In this document: positions 15,643 to 25,200 of the stretch, one piece after another
Numbering within the stretch: position 1 is the first letter of the stretch
Layout: every line of letters begins with the position of its first letter
Source of the DNA: Thiomicrorhabdus sp041583835
GTDB taxonomy: Bacteria; Pseudomonadota; Gammaproteobacteria; Thiomicrospirales; Thiomicrospiraceae
DNA: 64,000 nt
Direction of reading: 5' to 3'
Assembly (NCBI RefSeq): GCF_041583835.1
Contig: NZ_JBFHFC010000002.1
Span: 62,001-126,000, forward strand
Program-made: the position numbers and the translations under genes
The notes under the pieces: generated by a model
Seen by the model: only the letters and a program-made list of their open reading frames with translations
Told to the model about the DNA's origin: nothing
Database searches by the model: none

Positions 15643-17763
15643 ATGACGTTTACAAAGAAATATTTACTGGTGGCAATGGCGGCTAGTTTGGCGACTCCTG
15701 CGATCAGTGCAGCGGCAACGCAATTGGATTTTACCGATCCGGTTAGTCTGTCGGATGCGCAATCTCCGGATTTGGGGGATGCTTTCAAAGTTAAGTTGGT
15801 TCGTTTGGGTAACGGTAACTTGATTAGCGTCTTTGGTGAGGCGGTAGACTCTGCAAAAATTGTCTATGACGTAAAAGGCGATAAGGAGCGTGCTGCGAGG
15901 GATATTTTCGTTCGAACGTGCGCAAGTGCAACGGTGGATTGTAGTGTCGAATCGAACTGGAGTGCACCGGTAAATATTTCAAACACGGCCGGTTTGAGCA
16001 GCATGACAACCGATTGGCAAGGTGATAACGGTGATCCTTCGGCTTTCTGGGGGGATTCGGATAAGCCTAACATTTCCAACGGTGGTGCAAACTTAATGCT
16101 GACTTGGACTGATAAATATTGTTCGGGTGGCGCTCAGCGTTCTGTTACCTATTTGGAGCGCGAAAACCGTGAAATTCCGTTTAGTTGTACATGGGCTTCT
16201 TATTCCAGTAACGGTGGCGCTTCATGGAGTACACCTGCACAATTGTCTGACGGTTCGCGTGACGCTAAACAAGATTCCAGTAAGGTTAACTCGGTTGGTA
16301 AAGCCGTGATTAACTGGCAAGAAGACCCTCTCGGATTGCAGTTGGGTGAAGCGGAAGGTTCCGGTGACGGTGCTTCCGGTGCGACGGCGGGGCATGGTAC
16401 CGATATTTGGTTTGCGACGACAACGAATGAATTAAATGCAACCGATCCGACAAAAGGGAAACCAACCGGTTTTACCACGCCGGCGCGTTTGACGGACAAT
16501 GCAACGACACAGGCATCGGGCAATCACGATACCATCAAAAACTCGAGTGGAGTGGTCGTGGACGATACCGCCATTGACGGCGGTCAAGCGGCTGCGACTC
16601 GACCAAACGTAGCGCTTGTCGGTTCTAAAATCGTGGTGGCTTATGAAGAGACCAAAGGTTCCGACGGTTTGGATACCGGTAAGTTCATTCGTTACCACAG
16701 CTTTAACTATACAACCGATCCGAGCAGTGCGGCGGGACAAGTAGGGTGTATTATTTCAAACCCTGCGGAAAATGCCCGCCGAGTTCGATTTGTACCGCAA
16801 TCTACCCCGGGTACGGTTAGCGGTTTGCAGATGGGTATTTTCTGGAAAGAAGGGAAGTACGACCAAGGCGGTCCATCTGATATCGTCGCGCGCTTGTCGT
16901 TCAACGGCGTAGCCGCAACGAATATGCAACCCGCAGTGGATGCGTTGTGTGAAACATCCGATTTTGCAGTGGCTGAAGACTTGAATAATACGCCGGCAAT
17001 CAACTTGAGCAGTAATACGCCAACCGCAACAACTGCGAACTTGGCTGATACGACCGAGACCAATAATATCGAGAACGCTTTGGCACACCGCGGTGCGATT
17101 GTCGGGGACGATTTATATGTGGGTTACAGTTATACGACCGATTGGGCGTTGGCGAATTATACGTCATTGGTTAACTATGATTTCTGGATGCGTCATTACG
17201 ACGGTACCACCGGAACTTGGAGTGCGCCGAAAAACCTGTCGAATCTGCCGTCAACCGATATTACGGTGCGTGAACCGCGTTTGGTGAAAACGCCGACTTC
17301 GACCAATGTGGAAGATAACTACAATCCGGATGCATTTGTCGTAGCGTGGGGTACACAGACCAATGTGGCCTCGCATATCGAAGATCCGGTGGATTTGGAT
17401 ATTTTCTATACTCGTACGTTTGATAAAGGTGCAACTTACGAACCAGTGGTTCGCGTAGCGAATCCGAGTGGTAATTCGCGTTATGAGTCTCAGTTGCGTC
17501 CGACTCCGGATGGTTTGACTCTCTATGCGGTATGGAACGAATCTGACGGTACTACAACGAATGCAATGGCTTCTGTAGCGACCACGGTTGATGCCCCGGC
17601 CGATGCGATAGATCCGTATGACGGATTGTTGGGTGGTAGTACATCAAGCTCAAGCGGTGGTTGTAGCTTGTCTGAAAATGCCAAGTTCGATCCGGTATTG
17701 CCAGCGATTGTCTTGTCCGCTTTAGCTTTCTTCGGCTTCCGTCGATTCAGCAAGCAGAGCTAA
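15643..17763 (+). CDS. Choice-of-anchor O secreted protein with JDVT-CTERM sorting signal
   Basis: This 706-residue secreted protein has an N-terminal signal peptide (about 1-26, ending SAAA). The body is rich in Thr, Asp, Asn and Gly with recurrent sialidase-like beta-propeller stretches (for example SNGGASWSTPAQLS). The C-terminal tail has a Ser-rich linker, then GGCSLSENAKFDPVLP, a hydrophobic segment and a basic end (FRRFSKQS). That tail fits the JDVT-CTERM sorting signal, in which the tail is cut and the protein is anchored or released at the surface. The body resembles the choice-of-anchor O family. The function is unknown, but recognition of a polymer or ligand is plausible from the fold. 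A terminator separates it from the cognate protease gene. Confidence 0.82.
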   Translation: MTFTKKYLLVAMAASLATPAISAAATQLDFTDPVSLSDAQSPDLGDAFKVKLVRLGNGNLISVFGEAVDSAKIVYDVKGDKERAARDIFVRTCASATVDCSVESNWSAPVNISNTAGLSSMTTDWQGDNGDPSAFWGDSDKPNISNGGANLMLTWTDKYCSGGAQRSVTYLERENREIPFSCTWASYSSNGGASWSTPAQLSDGSRDAKQDSSKVNSVGKAVINWQEDPLGLQLGEAEGSGDGASGATAGHGTDIWFATTTNELNATDPTKGKPTGFTTPARLTDNATTQASGNHDTIKNSSGVVVDDTAIDGGQAAATRPNVALVGSKIVVAYEETKGSDGLDTGKFIRYHSFNYTTDPSSAAGQVGCIISNPAENARRVRFVPQSTPGTVSGLQMGIFWKEGKYDQGGPSDIVARLSFNGVAATNMQPAVDALCETSDFAVAEDLNNTPAINLSSNTPTATTANLADTTETNNIENALAHRGAIVGDDLYVGYSYTTDWALANYTSLVNYDFWMRHYDGTTGTWSAPKNLSNLPSTDITVREPRLVKTPTSTNVEDNYNPDAFVVAWGTQTNVASHIEDPVDLDIFYTRTFDKGATYEPVVRVANPSGNSRYESQLRPTPDGLTLYAVWNESDGTTTNAMASVATTVDAPADAIDPYDGLLGGSTSSSSGGCSLSENAKFDPVLPAIVLSALAFFGFRRFSKQS

Positions 17764-17800
17764 GTTAAATGGTTTAGAGTCCGCTTTAAACCGCACAGTT

Positions 17801-17838
17801 AAAAAGCGCCGTTCGAGTATTCTAACGGCGCTTTTTTT
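17801..17838 (+). terminator. Terminator after the JDVT-CTERM protein gene
   Basis: A 13-bp stem (AAAAAGCGCCGTT / AACGGCGCTTTTT) with a 10-base loop followed by more Ts. The protease gene downstream therefore either relies on read-through or has its own promoter. Confidence 0.85.
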
Positions 17839-17890
17839 ATGTTCTAAGTTTTATAATGGGAATCCATTTAATGAAAAAGGAGAATCCGGC

Positions 17891-18370
17891 ATGCGGAAAG
17901 ACATTCGTGTATTTGCGGTCGAGTTGGGTTTGATTTTTTCGATGACGTTTCTGAAACAGGTTCCGTTTTATATCGCTATGATTTTGGCGCCTATTACCCT
18001 AGCTGTCGGTTGGATCGCATTTCCGAATGTTTTTACACCGATGTCGTTTACTTGGGCTGGGGTGTTATTGATGGTTGTGTGGCAGCCTTTTATTGAAGAG
18101 CTGTTGTTTCGAGGAATTATTCAGGGGCAATTGATTCAACGGGTCTGGTTTTCCGTATCGTGGTGGGGAATCAGTCGCAGTAATGTGATTGTCAGTTTAC
18201 TATTTACGGCCGTTCATTTTTTATATCATCCTCCATTATGGGCGCTGGCCGTTTTTCTGCCTTCATTGGTGTTCGGCTGGTTTCGTGACCGCTATCGGCA
18301 GATTTATCCCGGCATGTTTCTGCATGCTTTTTATAACGGCTGTTTCTTGTTTCTTATGTTTTCTTTATAG
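17891..18370 (+). CDS. mrtJ: JDVT-CTERM system glutamic-type intramembrane protease MrtJ
   Basis: This 159-residue membrane protein of the CPBP (Abi/Rce1-like) glutamic protease family has about four spans. Active-site motifs are Glu69-Glu70 followed by Arg74 in FIEELLFRG, Phe105-x-x-x-His109, and His145-x-x-x-Asn149 in HAFYNG. This is the full CPBP set. Small CPBP proteases encoded beside a JDVT-CTERM protein are the proposed dedicated sorting enzymes (MrtJ). The adjacent upstream gene supplies exactly such a substrate. AAGGAG precedes the ATG. Processing of the upstream protein is inferred from adjacency and family. No second substrate with this tail is seen in the window. Confidence 0.85.
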   Translation: MRKDIRVFAVELGLIFSMTFLKQVPFYIAMILAPITLAVGWIAFPNVFTPMSFTWAGVLLMVVWQPFIEELLFRGIIQGQLIQRVWFSVSWWGISRSNVIVSLLFTAVHFLYHPPLWALAVFLPSLVFGWFRDRYRQIYPGMFLHAFYNGCFLFLMFSL

Positions 18371-18397
18371 TGATTTCTTACATATAATAAAACTCTA

Positions 18398-18417
18398 ATA
18401 TAAGCATATACTTATAT
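18398..18417. promoter_or_regulatory. Perfect 20-base palindrome upstream of the DUF2202 gene
   Basis: ATATAAG - CATATA - CTTATAT, a perfect inverted repeat with a 6-base spacer, between mrtJ and the DUF2202 gene. The shape fits a dimeric regulator operator. The regulator is unknown. Confidence 0.5.
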
Positions 18418-18446
18418 CCTATAAAGAATGTTAATGCTTCACGATA

Positions 18447-18478
18447 GAAAACTTTTCCTTTTAAATGGGAAAGTTTTC
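18447..18478 (+). repeat. Hairpin in the promoter/leader of the DUF2202 gene
   Basis: GAAAACTTTTCC pairs with GGGAAAGTTTTC (one G-U pair) across an 8-base loop. A TATAAT starts at 18481, right after it, so the arms span the likely -35 region and could be an operator. Confidence 0.4.
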
Positions 18479-18538
18479 CATATAATGAAAATCGTCGAGG
18501 GAATCAACAGGTTCCGAATCCAAAAAAGGAAGACTATT

Positions 18539-19195
18539 ATGAAGCATTCAATTAAAAATATTTTCGCATTAGGTTTGTTGGCAGCAGCTATGAGTGTCAA
18601 CGCAAGTGATACCACCACGGTGGAGACGGATGTGGTGGAAGCGGAAGTGTATGACGTAACGTTGGAAGCGCTTTCTGTCGAAGAAGAGCAAGGTTTGATC
18701 TTCATGCGTGAAGAAGAAAAGTTAGCTCGCGACGTTTACCTGACTTTATACGATGCATGGGGTTTGAGTGTCTTTAAGAACGTTGCTGAATCAGAACAGA
18801 CTCATACGGATACGATTAAATTGTTGATTGAAAAATACCAGTTGGCGGATCCTGTGATTGACGATACGGTTGGTGTTTTCACCGATTATCATTTCACGGA
18901 AACTTATGAAGCCTTAGTGGAAATGGGAACGGCAAGCCTTGAAGGTGCATTGCAAGTCGGAAATATGATTGAAGAATTGGACATCAAAGACATTGCCGAA
19001 GCGATTTCAAAAATAGACGGAAATGACGACATTGTCGGAGTGTACGAAGAGTTGACCAAAGGGTCGCGTAACCACTTGAGATCGTTCTGGGATGTATTGA
19101 CGTCAAACGGATTTACTTACGAACCTCAGTTTATTTCTCAGGAAGAGTTCGATGCCATCATCAACTCACCGATGGAAACGTCGAATCTAAAATAA
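18539..19195 (+). CDS. Secreted DUF2202 ferritin-like protein
   Basis: This 218-residue protein has a signal peptide (1 to about 22, MSVNA/S cleavage region) and a DUF2202 four-helix domain. Candidate di-metal ligands are visible in MREEEKLARD, in ESEQTH, in the Glu-rich helix around GNMIEELDIKD, and in GSRNHLRSF. DUF2202 proteins are predicted ferritin-like metal-binding proteins whose role is not established. The start at 18539 is chosen because AAAAAGGAAG precedes it and a signal peptide follows directly. An upstream in-frame ATG at 18428 would bury the signal and the palindrome region. It lies downstream of mrtJ but has its own probable promoter. Confidence 0.8.
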   Translation: MKHSIKNIFALGLLAAAMSVNASDTTTVETDVVEAEVYDVTLEALSVEEEQGLIFMREEEKLARDVYLTLYDAWGLSVFKNVAESEQTHTDTIKLLIEKYQLADPVIDDTVGVFTDYHFTETYEALVEMGTASLEGALQVGNMIEELDIKDIAEAISKIDGNDDIVGVYEELTKGSRNHLRSFWDVLTSNGFTYEPQFISQEEFDAIINSPMETSNLK

Positions 19196-19218
19196 ATCAC
19201 ATTATTGCCATGATGTTG

Positions 19219-19247
19219 AAAGGGGGGCTTTAGAGCCCCCTTTTTTT
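19219..19247 (+). terminator. Terminator after the DUF2202 gene
   Basis: A strong G/C stem (AAAGGGGG.CT / AG.CCCCCTTT) with a very short loop followed by seven Ts. Confidence 0.9.
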
Positions 19248-19321
19248 GTGTCTGATAAATGGAAAAAGTCGGTTAAAATGAAAATTAAGATTCAAGAATA
19301 ACCATTTCACTAGAGAAAATT

Positions 19322-20824
19322 ATGGCGACTTTAAAACTGCGCAGAATTGCCATCGATACCTATAAGGAAAACGTCGCGTATCTACATCGTAATTGCGAAA
19401 TCTATCAAAGTGAGGGATTTCAGGCACTGAATAAAATTGAAGTTCATGCAAGCGACGACGGCCTTTCGGTCGTAGCGGTCCTAAACGTCGTAGATGACGA
19501 ATCCATTGTGGAACCCGGCCAGCTTGGATTAAGCGAGCAGGTATTCGAACAGTTCGGTTTGCCGGAGGGGGCGGATGTTCGAATTTGCCCGGCAACTCAA
19601 CCGCACTCTTTCTCTTATGTGCATCGTAAAATTGCCGGCGAAGCCCTGAGTCACGAACAGTATCTGGATATCATTAAAGACATCGCCTCCAATCGTTATT
19701 CAAAAATAGAGATAACCGCCTATCTGGTTGCCTGTGCGGAAAGCGGCATGGATCGCGACGAAGTTCTTTATTTGACCCGTGCAATGGTGAAAACCGGTGA
19801 AAAAATCGATTGGGATGAACCGTTGGTGGTCGATAAACACTGTATTGGCGGTATACCGGGCAATCGAACCAGTATGCTGGTGGTGCCGATTGTCGCCGCT
19901 CACGGCCTGTTTATGCCTAAAACGTCCAGTCGTGCAATTACCTCGCCAGCGGGAACGGCGGACACCATGGAGGTGCTCAGTCATGTCGAGTTGAGTACCC
20001 GTCAGCTGCAAAAGATTGTGCGTCACCAACGAGGTTGCCTTGCTTGGGGTGGGACGGCCAAATTGGCGCCGGTCGACGATGTTCTAATTTCGGTCGAGCG
20101 TCCGCTGTCGATGGATTCACCGGGGCAAATGGTGGCTTCGATTCTTTCTAAAAAATCCGCCGCCGGTGCAACGCACCTGCTCGTCGATATTCCGGTCGGT
20201 CCGACCGCCAAGATTCGTAGTCAGGCGACGGCGATGAAATTGCGTAAGTTATTCGAGTATGTCGGCGATAATCTGGGGTTGCAGCTTGAAGTCGTGATTA
20301 CCGACGGCCGTCAGCCGATCGGTCGCGGCGTGGGTCCGGTTTTGGAAGCGCGCGATGTGGTTCAAGTGTTGGAAAACGATCCTTTGGCGCCACAAGAGTT
20401 GCGTGAGAAAGCATTGCATCTGGCCGGTCGGATTATTGAATTCGATCCCGATGTTCGCGGTGGCCGGGGATACGCCATCGCACGGGATATTTTGGATTCC
20501 GGCCGGGCCTTAGAAAAGTTTCAGGCGATCGTCGAGGCTCAAGGAAAGAGGAAGCGTCCTATCCCTCTGGGGCAGTTGAGTTTTGAGGTTAAAGCCGATA
20601 AGGCCGGACAGGTAGCTTCCATCGACAATTTTCAAATAGCCCGCATAGCCAGTTTGGCTGGAGCGCCTATTGATAAAGGAGCAGGTGTCGACTTGCATAA
20701 GAAGATGGGAGATCCAGTTGAAGCTGGTGAGACGCTGTACACTATTTATGCCGAGTTTCAATCCGATTTGAATTTCGCAAAAGAAGCCGTCAGCCATGAT
20801 TCCGGCTATAGGTTAATTAAGTAA
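19322..20824 (+). CDS. Type 2 thymidine/AMP phosphorylase-family enzyme
   Basis: This 500-residue pyrimidine-nucleoside phosphorylase family protein has the extra N-terminal domain (about residues 1-85) found in the type 2 DeoA group and in archaeal AMP phosphorylases. The core shows the substrate/phosphate-binding sequence VDKHCIGGIPGNRTS and then KTSSRAITSPAGTADTMEV, and the glycine-rich GRQPIGRGVGP region. The C-terminal PYNP_C-type domain ends near DLHKKMGDPV. In archaea the long form phosphorolyses AMP and feeds ribose 1,5-bisphosphate to RuBisCO. In bacteria the activity of this subgroup is not settled, so either thymidine or NMP phosphorolysis is possible. It is monocistronic between two terminator or leader regions. 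Confidence 0.82.
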   Translation: MATLKLRRIAIDTYKENVAYLHRNCEIYQSEGFQALNKIEVHASDDGLSVVAVLNVVDDESIVEPGQLGLSEQVFEQFGLPEGADVRICPATQPHSFSYVHRKIAGEALSHEQYLDIIKDIASNRYSKIEITAYLVACAESGMDRDEVLYLTRAMVKTGEKIDWDEPLVVDKHCIGGIPGNRTSMLVVPIVAAHGLFMPKTSSRAITSPAGTADTMEVLSHVELSTRQLQKIVRHQRGCLAWGGTAKLAPVDDVLISVERPLSMDSPGQMVASILSKKSAAGATHLLVDIPVGPTAKIRSQATAMKLRKLFEYVGDNLGLQLEVVITDGRQPIGRGVGPVLEARDVVQVLENDPLAPQELREKALHLAGRIIEFDPDVRGGRGYAIARDILDSGRALEKFQAIVEAQGKRKRPIPLGQLSFEVKADKAGQVASIDNFQIARIASLAGAPIDKGAGVDLHKKMGDPVEAGETLYTIYAEFQSDLNFAKEAVSHDSGYRLIK

Positions 20825-21059
20825 ATGTCTCTTGGTTTTTCTGAATAACGGCAATCGGTTTTTTCGACCTTATTGATTTATCAATTAAGATTTCAAATCC
20901 GGGCAATCCTGTCCGGTTTCAAATTGGTTTAATGTTGTTGGTTACAGGTGTTTTTAAGGTTCGGAAGGTTTTGAATTACGAAATGCTCAATGAACTTTTG
21001 GAGTGTTTATGGTGAAGCGCTTTTTAATAAAAAACGCGCTTAAAAATTCATTCTTCCTT

Positions 21060-21065
21060 TATAAT
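21060..21065 (+). promoter_or_regulatory. -10 box of the tRNA-Arg promoter
   Basis: TATAAT starting 24 bases before the mature tRNA, within a typical tRNA promoter context. The -35 region is weak (CTTAAA near 21039). Confidence 0.55.
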
Positions 21066-21083
21066 ACTGGCTTCCAATCTTAC

Positions 21084-21160
21084 GCGCCCGTAGCTCAGCT
21101 GGATAGAGCGCTCCCCTCCGGAGGGAGAGGCCGGGAGTTCAAATCTTCTCGGGCGCGCCA
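21084..21160 (+). tRNA. tRNA-Arg(CCG)
   Basis: A 77-base cloverleaf. The acceptor GCGCCCG pairs with CGGGCGC, with discriminator G and an encoded CCA end. The D arm contains AGCTCAGCTGGATAGAGC. The anticodon stem CTCCC/GGGAG (21111-21115, 21123-21127) holds loop CTCCGGA, with anticodon CCG at 21118-21120, which reads CGG arginine codons. The T loop is TTCAAAT on a stem that uses two G-U pairs. No partner tRNA is nearby, and no integrase or direct repeat marks it as an integration site. Confidence 0.95.
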
Positions 21161-21418
21161 TTTTCTTTTGTTTAAAACAATCCCCTAGTTTGTTTTGGTT
21201 TTTTTTCAAAACGCTCTCTTTGCGTTTAAACGTTCTTTTCCGATATTGCTTTTTCTTTTGTATGCCTTTTCGGGTTGTTAATTAGTGGCGAATTTCTGTT
21301 TATTGTGGTGAAATAGAGTTTCGTTATAGTTAAGTTGTAGTCGGTTTGAAGAATACGGACGGGATGTAAAAATTCCGTCGGAATTCCGTTAGCGGCCTAT
21401 TGCAAAAGGAAGTTCAAA

Positions 21419-21967
21419 TTGAAAATTAAATCTTTATTGGTACTGCTGTTTTCAGCCACCTTTTTCTTAGAGTGCTCGGCGGCTGAAGCAGATGTTCAGA
21501 AAAAACAGATGGAGATCGGCAAACTTTATTATCAAAACCTTTTGGATAATAGACCCGAAGAAAGTTACGAATTGCTCTCGTCCAAAGACAAGGAATCCTT
21601 TTCAAAAGAGCAGTTTTCACGTGTAATCAGTATGAAAACCGCCATTTTGAACAAAGACCGCGTCGTCACCATCAAGGGCGCCACCATCGAGGAATCGGGT
21701 GAGAACATGGCAGTCGTTAAGGTTTTAGCAGAGTTGAGTTCACCTCAAACCAACGAAGTAAAGAATATCAAGGCTACTCAGCTTTTGTTGAGGGAAGAAG
21801 GCGAGTGGAAAATCTATTCCGCCCATACGATCGTGTCAGTATTAATGCAAGCCAAGGCGGTTTGCGATTCAGACACGCCTTTGCCTAAAGAAGGTAAAGA
21901 GGATGCCTGTTATGTTTACTACGGGACCAAAGAGCCTGTTAAAAAAGCAGCACCTGTCGTGAACTAA
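21419..21967 (+). CDS. Small secreted protein of unknown function
   Basis: This 182-residue protein has a signal peptide (about 1-22, ending CSAAEA). The mature part alternates helix and strand, with a YYQNLLDNRPEESYELLSSKDKESF segment followed by beta strands (MAVVKVLAEL, WKIYSAHTI). This resembles NTF2-like DUF4878-type folds. Two Cys residues near the C-terminus (CDSDT..., DACYVYYG) may form a disulfide. The start codon is TTG, supported by AAAAGGAAG about 7 bases upstream and by the signal peptide that begins there. I do not recognise a specific family. It is followed by a short hairpin. Confidence 0.65.
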   Translation: MKIKSLLVLLFSATFFLECSAAEADVQKKQMEIGKLYYQNLLDNRPEESYELLSSKDKESFSKEQFSRVISMKTAILNKDRVVTIKGATIEESGENMAVVKVLAELSSPQTNEVKNIKATQLLLREEGEWKIYSAHTIVSVLMQAKAVCDSDTPLPKEGKEDACYVYYGTKEPVKKAAPVVN

Positions 21968-21979
21968 AACCTGGTTTAC

Positions 21980-21997
21980 TTGCCCCGTCAGGGGCAA
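21980..21997 (+). terminator. Hairpin after the small secreted protein gene
   Basis: TTGCCCC - GTCA - GGGGCAA, a perfect 7-bp stem followed by a weak pyrimidine-rich tail. It is a probable terminator with a poor T tract. Confidence 0.5.
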
Positions 21998-22247
21998 TAT
22001 CTCTATCCCCCCTCAGAACCTTTTTTACCGAATTGATCGGTCATCCCGCTCAATCAGGCTGATATCGGCCTGGTTTGAAATCAAAATTGTGAATTCCTGA
22101 AGTGCCGTCTGGTTTTAAATTTGATAAAGAAGGTTTGGCTTATAGGGGGATTAAGTTGCTTAATCGTTGAATTTTAAGGGTTTTTTAATTGCATTTTTTG
22201 TAGGGTTTAATGATAATCGATTCATATTAAACCAGAAGAGGTGGGCG

Positions 22248-25200
22248 ATGAAGCTTGTCCTACACCGTTTTATTTCACTTGCAATTGTCACATTAGCAGC
22301 GGGCGTGTTCATCATGCTGTTGTTTCTTGGTTCGTATCTTTACGTCAACGCCCAGACTCAGGAAGAGAAAAACAACCTGAGTAATGAACGTTTGGCGATG
22401 GCTGCGCAAAAAATTCTAGACGACCGCGTTCTTTATCTCGTCACCGAACTCAGATTTTTATCCGAACTTCCCAAGACATTATCCCGTTCCGGTAACTTGA
22501 AGAAATCTAACATGGCAACGTTGCAGGCGATTATGTTTGAGTTTGCAAGTAAGCAACCAAACATCGACCAGTTGCGCCTGATCGACATGGACGGGAACGA
22601 ACGTATTCGTATCAATCGTTTCAAGGATAAAGTGGTCATGGTTCCGGCAAATCAGTTGCAAAACAAAAAGGACCGTTACTACTTTAGCGAAGCTGCAGAT
22701 CTTCCCAGAGATGGTATAGCTATCTCACGCCTGGATCTTAATGTCGAAAATCATAAGATAGAACTGCCTTTAAAGCCGATGATTCGTCTGTCGACTCCGG
22801 TGTTCGATAACGGAGGAAACCGAATCGGCGTAATGGTGATTAACTTCCTGGCGGATTCCATGTTGCAGCAGCTTTCCGAGTTACGACGGGAGCACGATCA
22901 GAAGATTTGGTTGCTTGACGAAAAATTGGATTGGGTGATCGCCCCGGAAGGGCAGATTCCTTGGGCGTCCCAGCTTGAGCAGCCGAATAATAATTTATTT
23001 GCATATTTGCCTGAAAGCGCAAAGGTGTTACAGCACGATGCACGCTATCAAGGGGTGTTGCATGAGGCAGGTCAAAATCTTTTCGTGGCTTATGTAACGC
23101 CGTTTAAATCGACTCATCTTGTCGATGATATGAGTTTGCTGGTCAATCGTACACCTAATTTGCATGTTCTGGTTTCGCACCCCGAACCTGAACCGTGGTG
23201 GGTCACATTGTTTAGCGACGCGGAAATCCGCACGTTGTTTTTCGAATTGTTGGCGGTGGTCTTGTTTATTTCGTTCATGGTCGGAATGGAAGCGCGCAGA
23301 AAACAGAGTTTGATTCGTAAGGCTAAGTATCAGGAAAACGTCATCGAGATTTTCTTTGAGCATGCCCCGGACATTATTTTGATCATTGATTCAAACGGAA
23401 AAATTCATAATAGAAACCGGAGTGCGACGGAATTGCTTGGTTTGGAGCTGACGGAGAGCGAACGGGAAGATGTCGGTTTATTTAGTGATGCAGACCGGAC
23501 GAAATTATGGATGTCCGCTAATCAGGAAGCAAACAATAGTATTGCGGAAGTGATGTTTTCGGATCAAGGCGAGTTGCGTTACTTCCATCGCCAAATCTTG
23601 TTGATTCCGAATGAAGAGGAAGATGATGATCCTTTGGTGGCGGTTATCTTGAAAGAGTTTACTCCGTTAAAGTTGGCTCAAGAAAAAGTGATTGAAAATG
23701 AACGCAAGGTTCGTCACCTGTTGGATGCCGCTCCGGATGCCATTCTGGTTTCGAATGCCGCGGGTGAAATCCTGTTGGCCAATAAAAAGGCACAGGAGAT
23801 GTTTGAATTCACTCAGGAAGAGTTTTTACAGGCGACGATTGAGGATTTGGTGCCGCATCCGTACAGCGCTTCGCATAAGGGATTAAGAAAAGCATACCTG
23901 AAGTCGCCGACCCAAAAAACCATGTCGGATCGTCCGGATATTTTGGCTGAGGCGAAAAGCGGTCGTAAATTCTATGCCGAAATCAGTTTAAGTCCGGTTA
24001 AGCAGAATGGCGATATTGAGGTTATCAGTATTGTGCGGGATATCAGTGACCGTAAAAAACTGGAAGGTCACCTTAAGCAAAGCCAGAAAATGGATGCACT
24101 TGGGCAATTGACCGGAGGAATTGCGCACGACTTCAATAATTTACTGACCGCTATTATCGGTAATTTGGATTTGGCTAATGTCATTATCGAAAAGAAACCG
24201 GAGGCGGTTGATAAGCTGCGCGAAAAGTTGGATGTTTCTTTAAACGCGGCATTGAAAGCCAGCAAGTTAACCAAGAGATTGCTGGCGTTTGCCCGAAAAC
24301 AGGCCTTGACGCCGCAAGTGGTGGATGTGGGTGAATTGATTGATGATGAGTTGAATATTATCGAATCGGCCAGCGGAAAAATGGTGGATCTTCATGTCAA
24401 TATCGATGACGACTTATGGAAAACGGTGGTGGACGTAGAAGAATTGACTTCGGCATTGATCAACTTGGCAACCAATGCCAAAGATGCCATGCCGAATGGA
24501 GGAAATATCTATATTACGGTTGAAAATGCCACAATCGAAGATGAAAACTTGGAATTTTTAGGCGTCGAAATACCGCCCGGAGATTATGTCTCAATCGCTT
24601 TCTCCGATACAGGAACCGGAATTTCTGCAGAGAATCTAGAACGGGTGTTTGAGCCGTTTTTTACCACTAAGCCGAAACATAAAGGAACCGGTCTCGGCCT
24701 GTCGATGGTATTCGGATTTGTGAAACAGTCCAACGGCTTCTTAAAGGTTTATTCCGAAAAGGATATTGGTACGACTTTCAGGATATTGTTGCCTAAATAC
24801 GAAGCCGAAGACGCCCAAGACAGTCGCATTAAGTTAAATGCACCCGTCAAAAAAGTCCCGCTGGACGACTTAAGCGGAACCGGCAAGATTTTGTTGGTCG
24901 ATGACGAGCCGGATTTGAGAAAGTTGGCGATGGAGTATTTAAGCAGTGCCGGTTACGAGGTGTTTACGGCGAGGGATGCTGAAAGCGCACTGGAGGTGCT
25001 GGAAAACGAAACTTTCGATCTGGTCGTGACTGATATTGTGATGCCGGGCGAAAACGGTTTTCAATTGGCGTTGAAGATTCAAGAGCTCTATCCCGGTTTG
25101 TCGGTAATCTTCAGTTCGGGATTCCCGCAAGAGGCATTGCAGCATACCCAGCACTTTAAACAGGATTTGGTTTTGTTGAACAAGCCGTATCGCAAAAACG

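Noticed and set aside
21084..21160. tRNA as an integration site for a mobile element
   Set aside because: There is no integrase gene, no repeat of the tRNA 3' end, and the neighbouring genes look ordinary.
21003..21188. ORF across the tRNA-Arg gene
   Set aside because: It is an accidental reading of the tRNA and its promoter.
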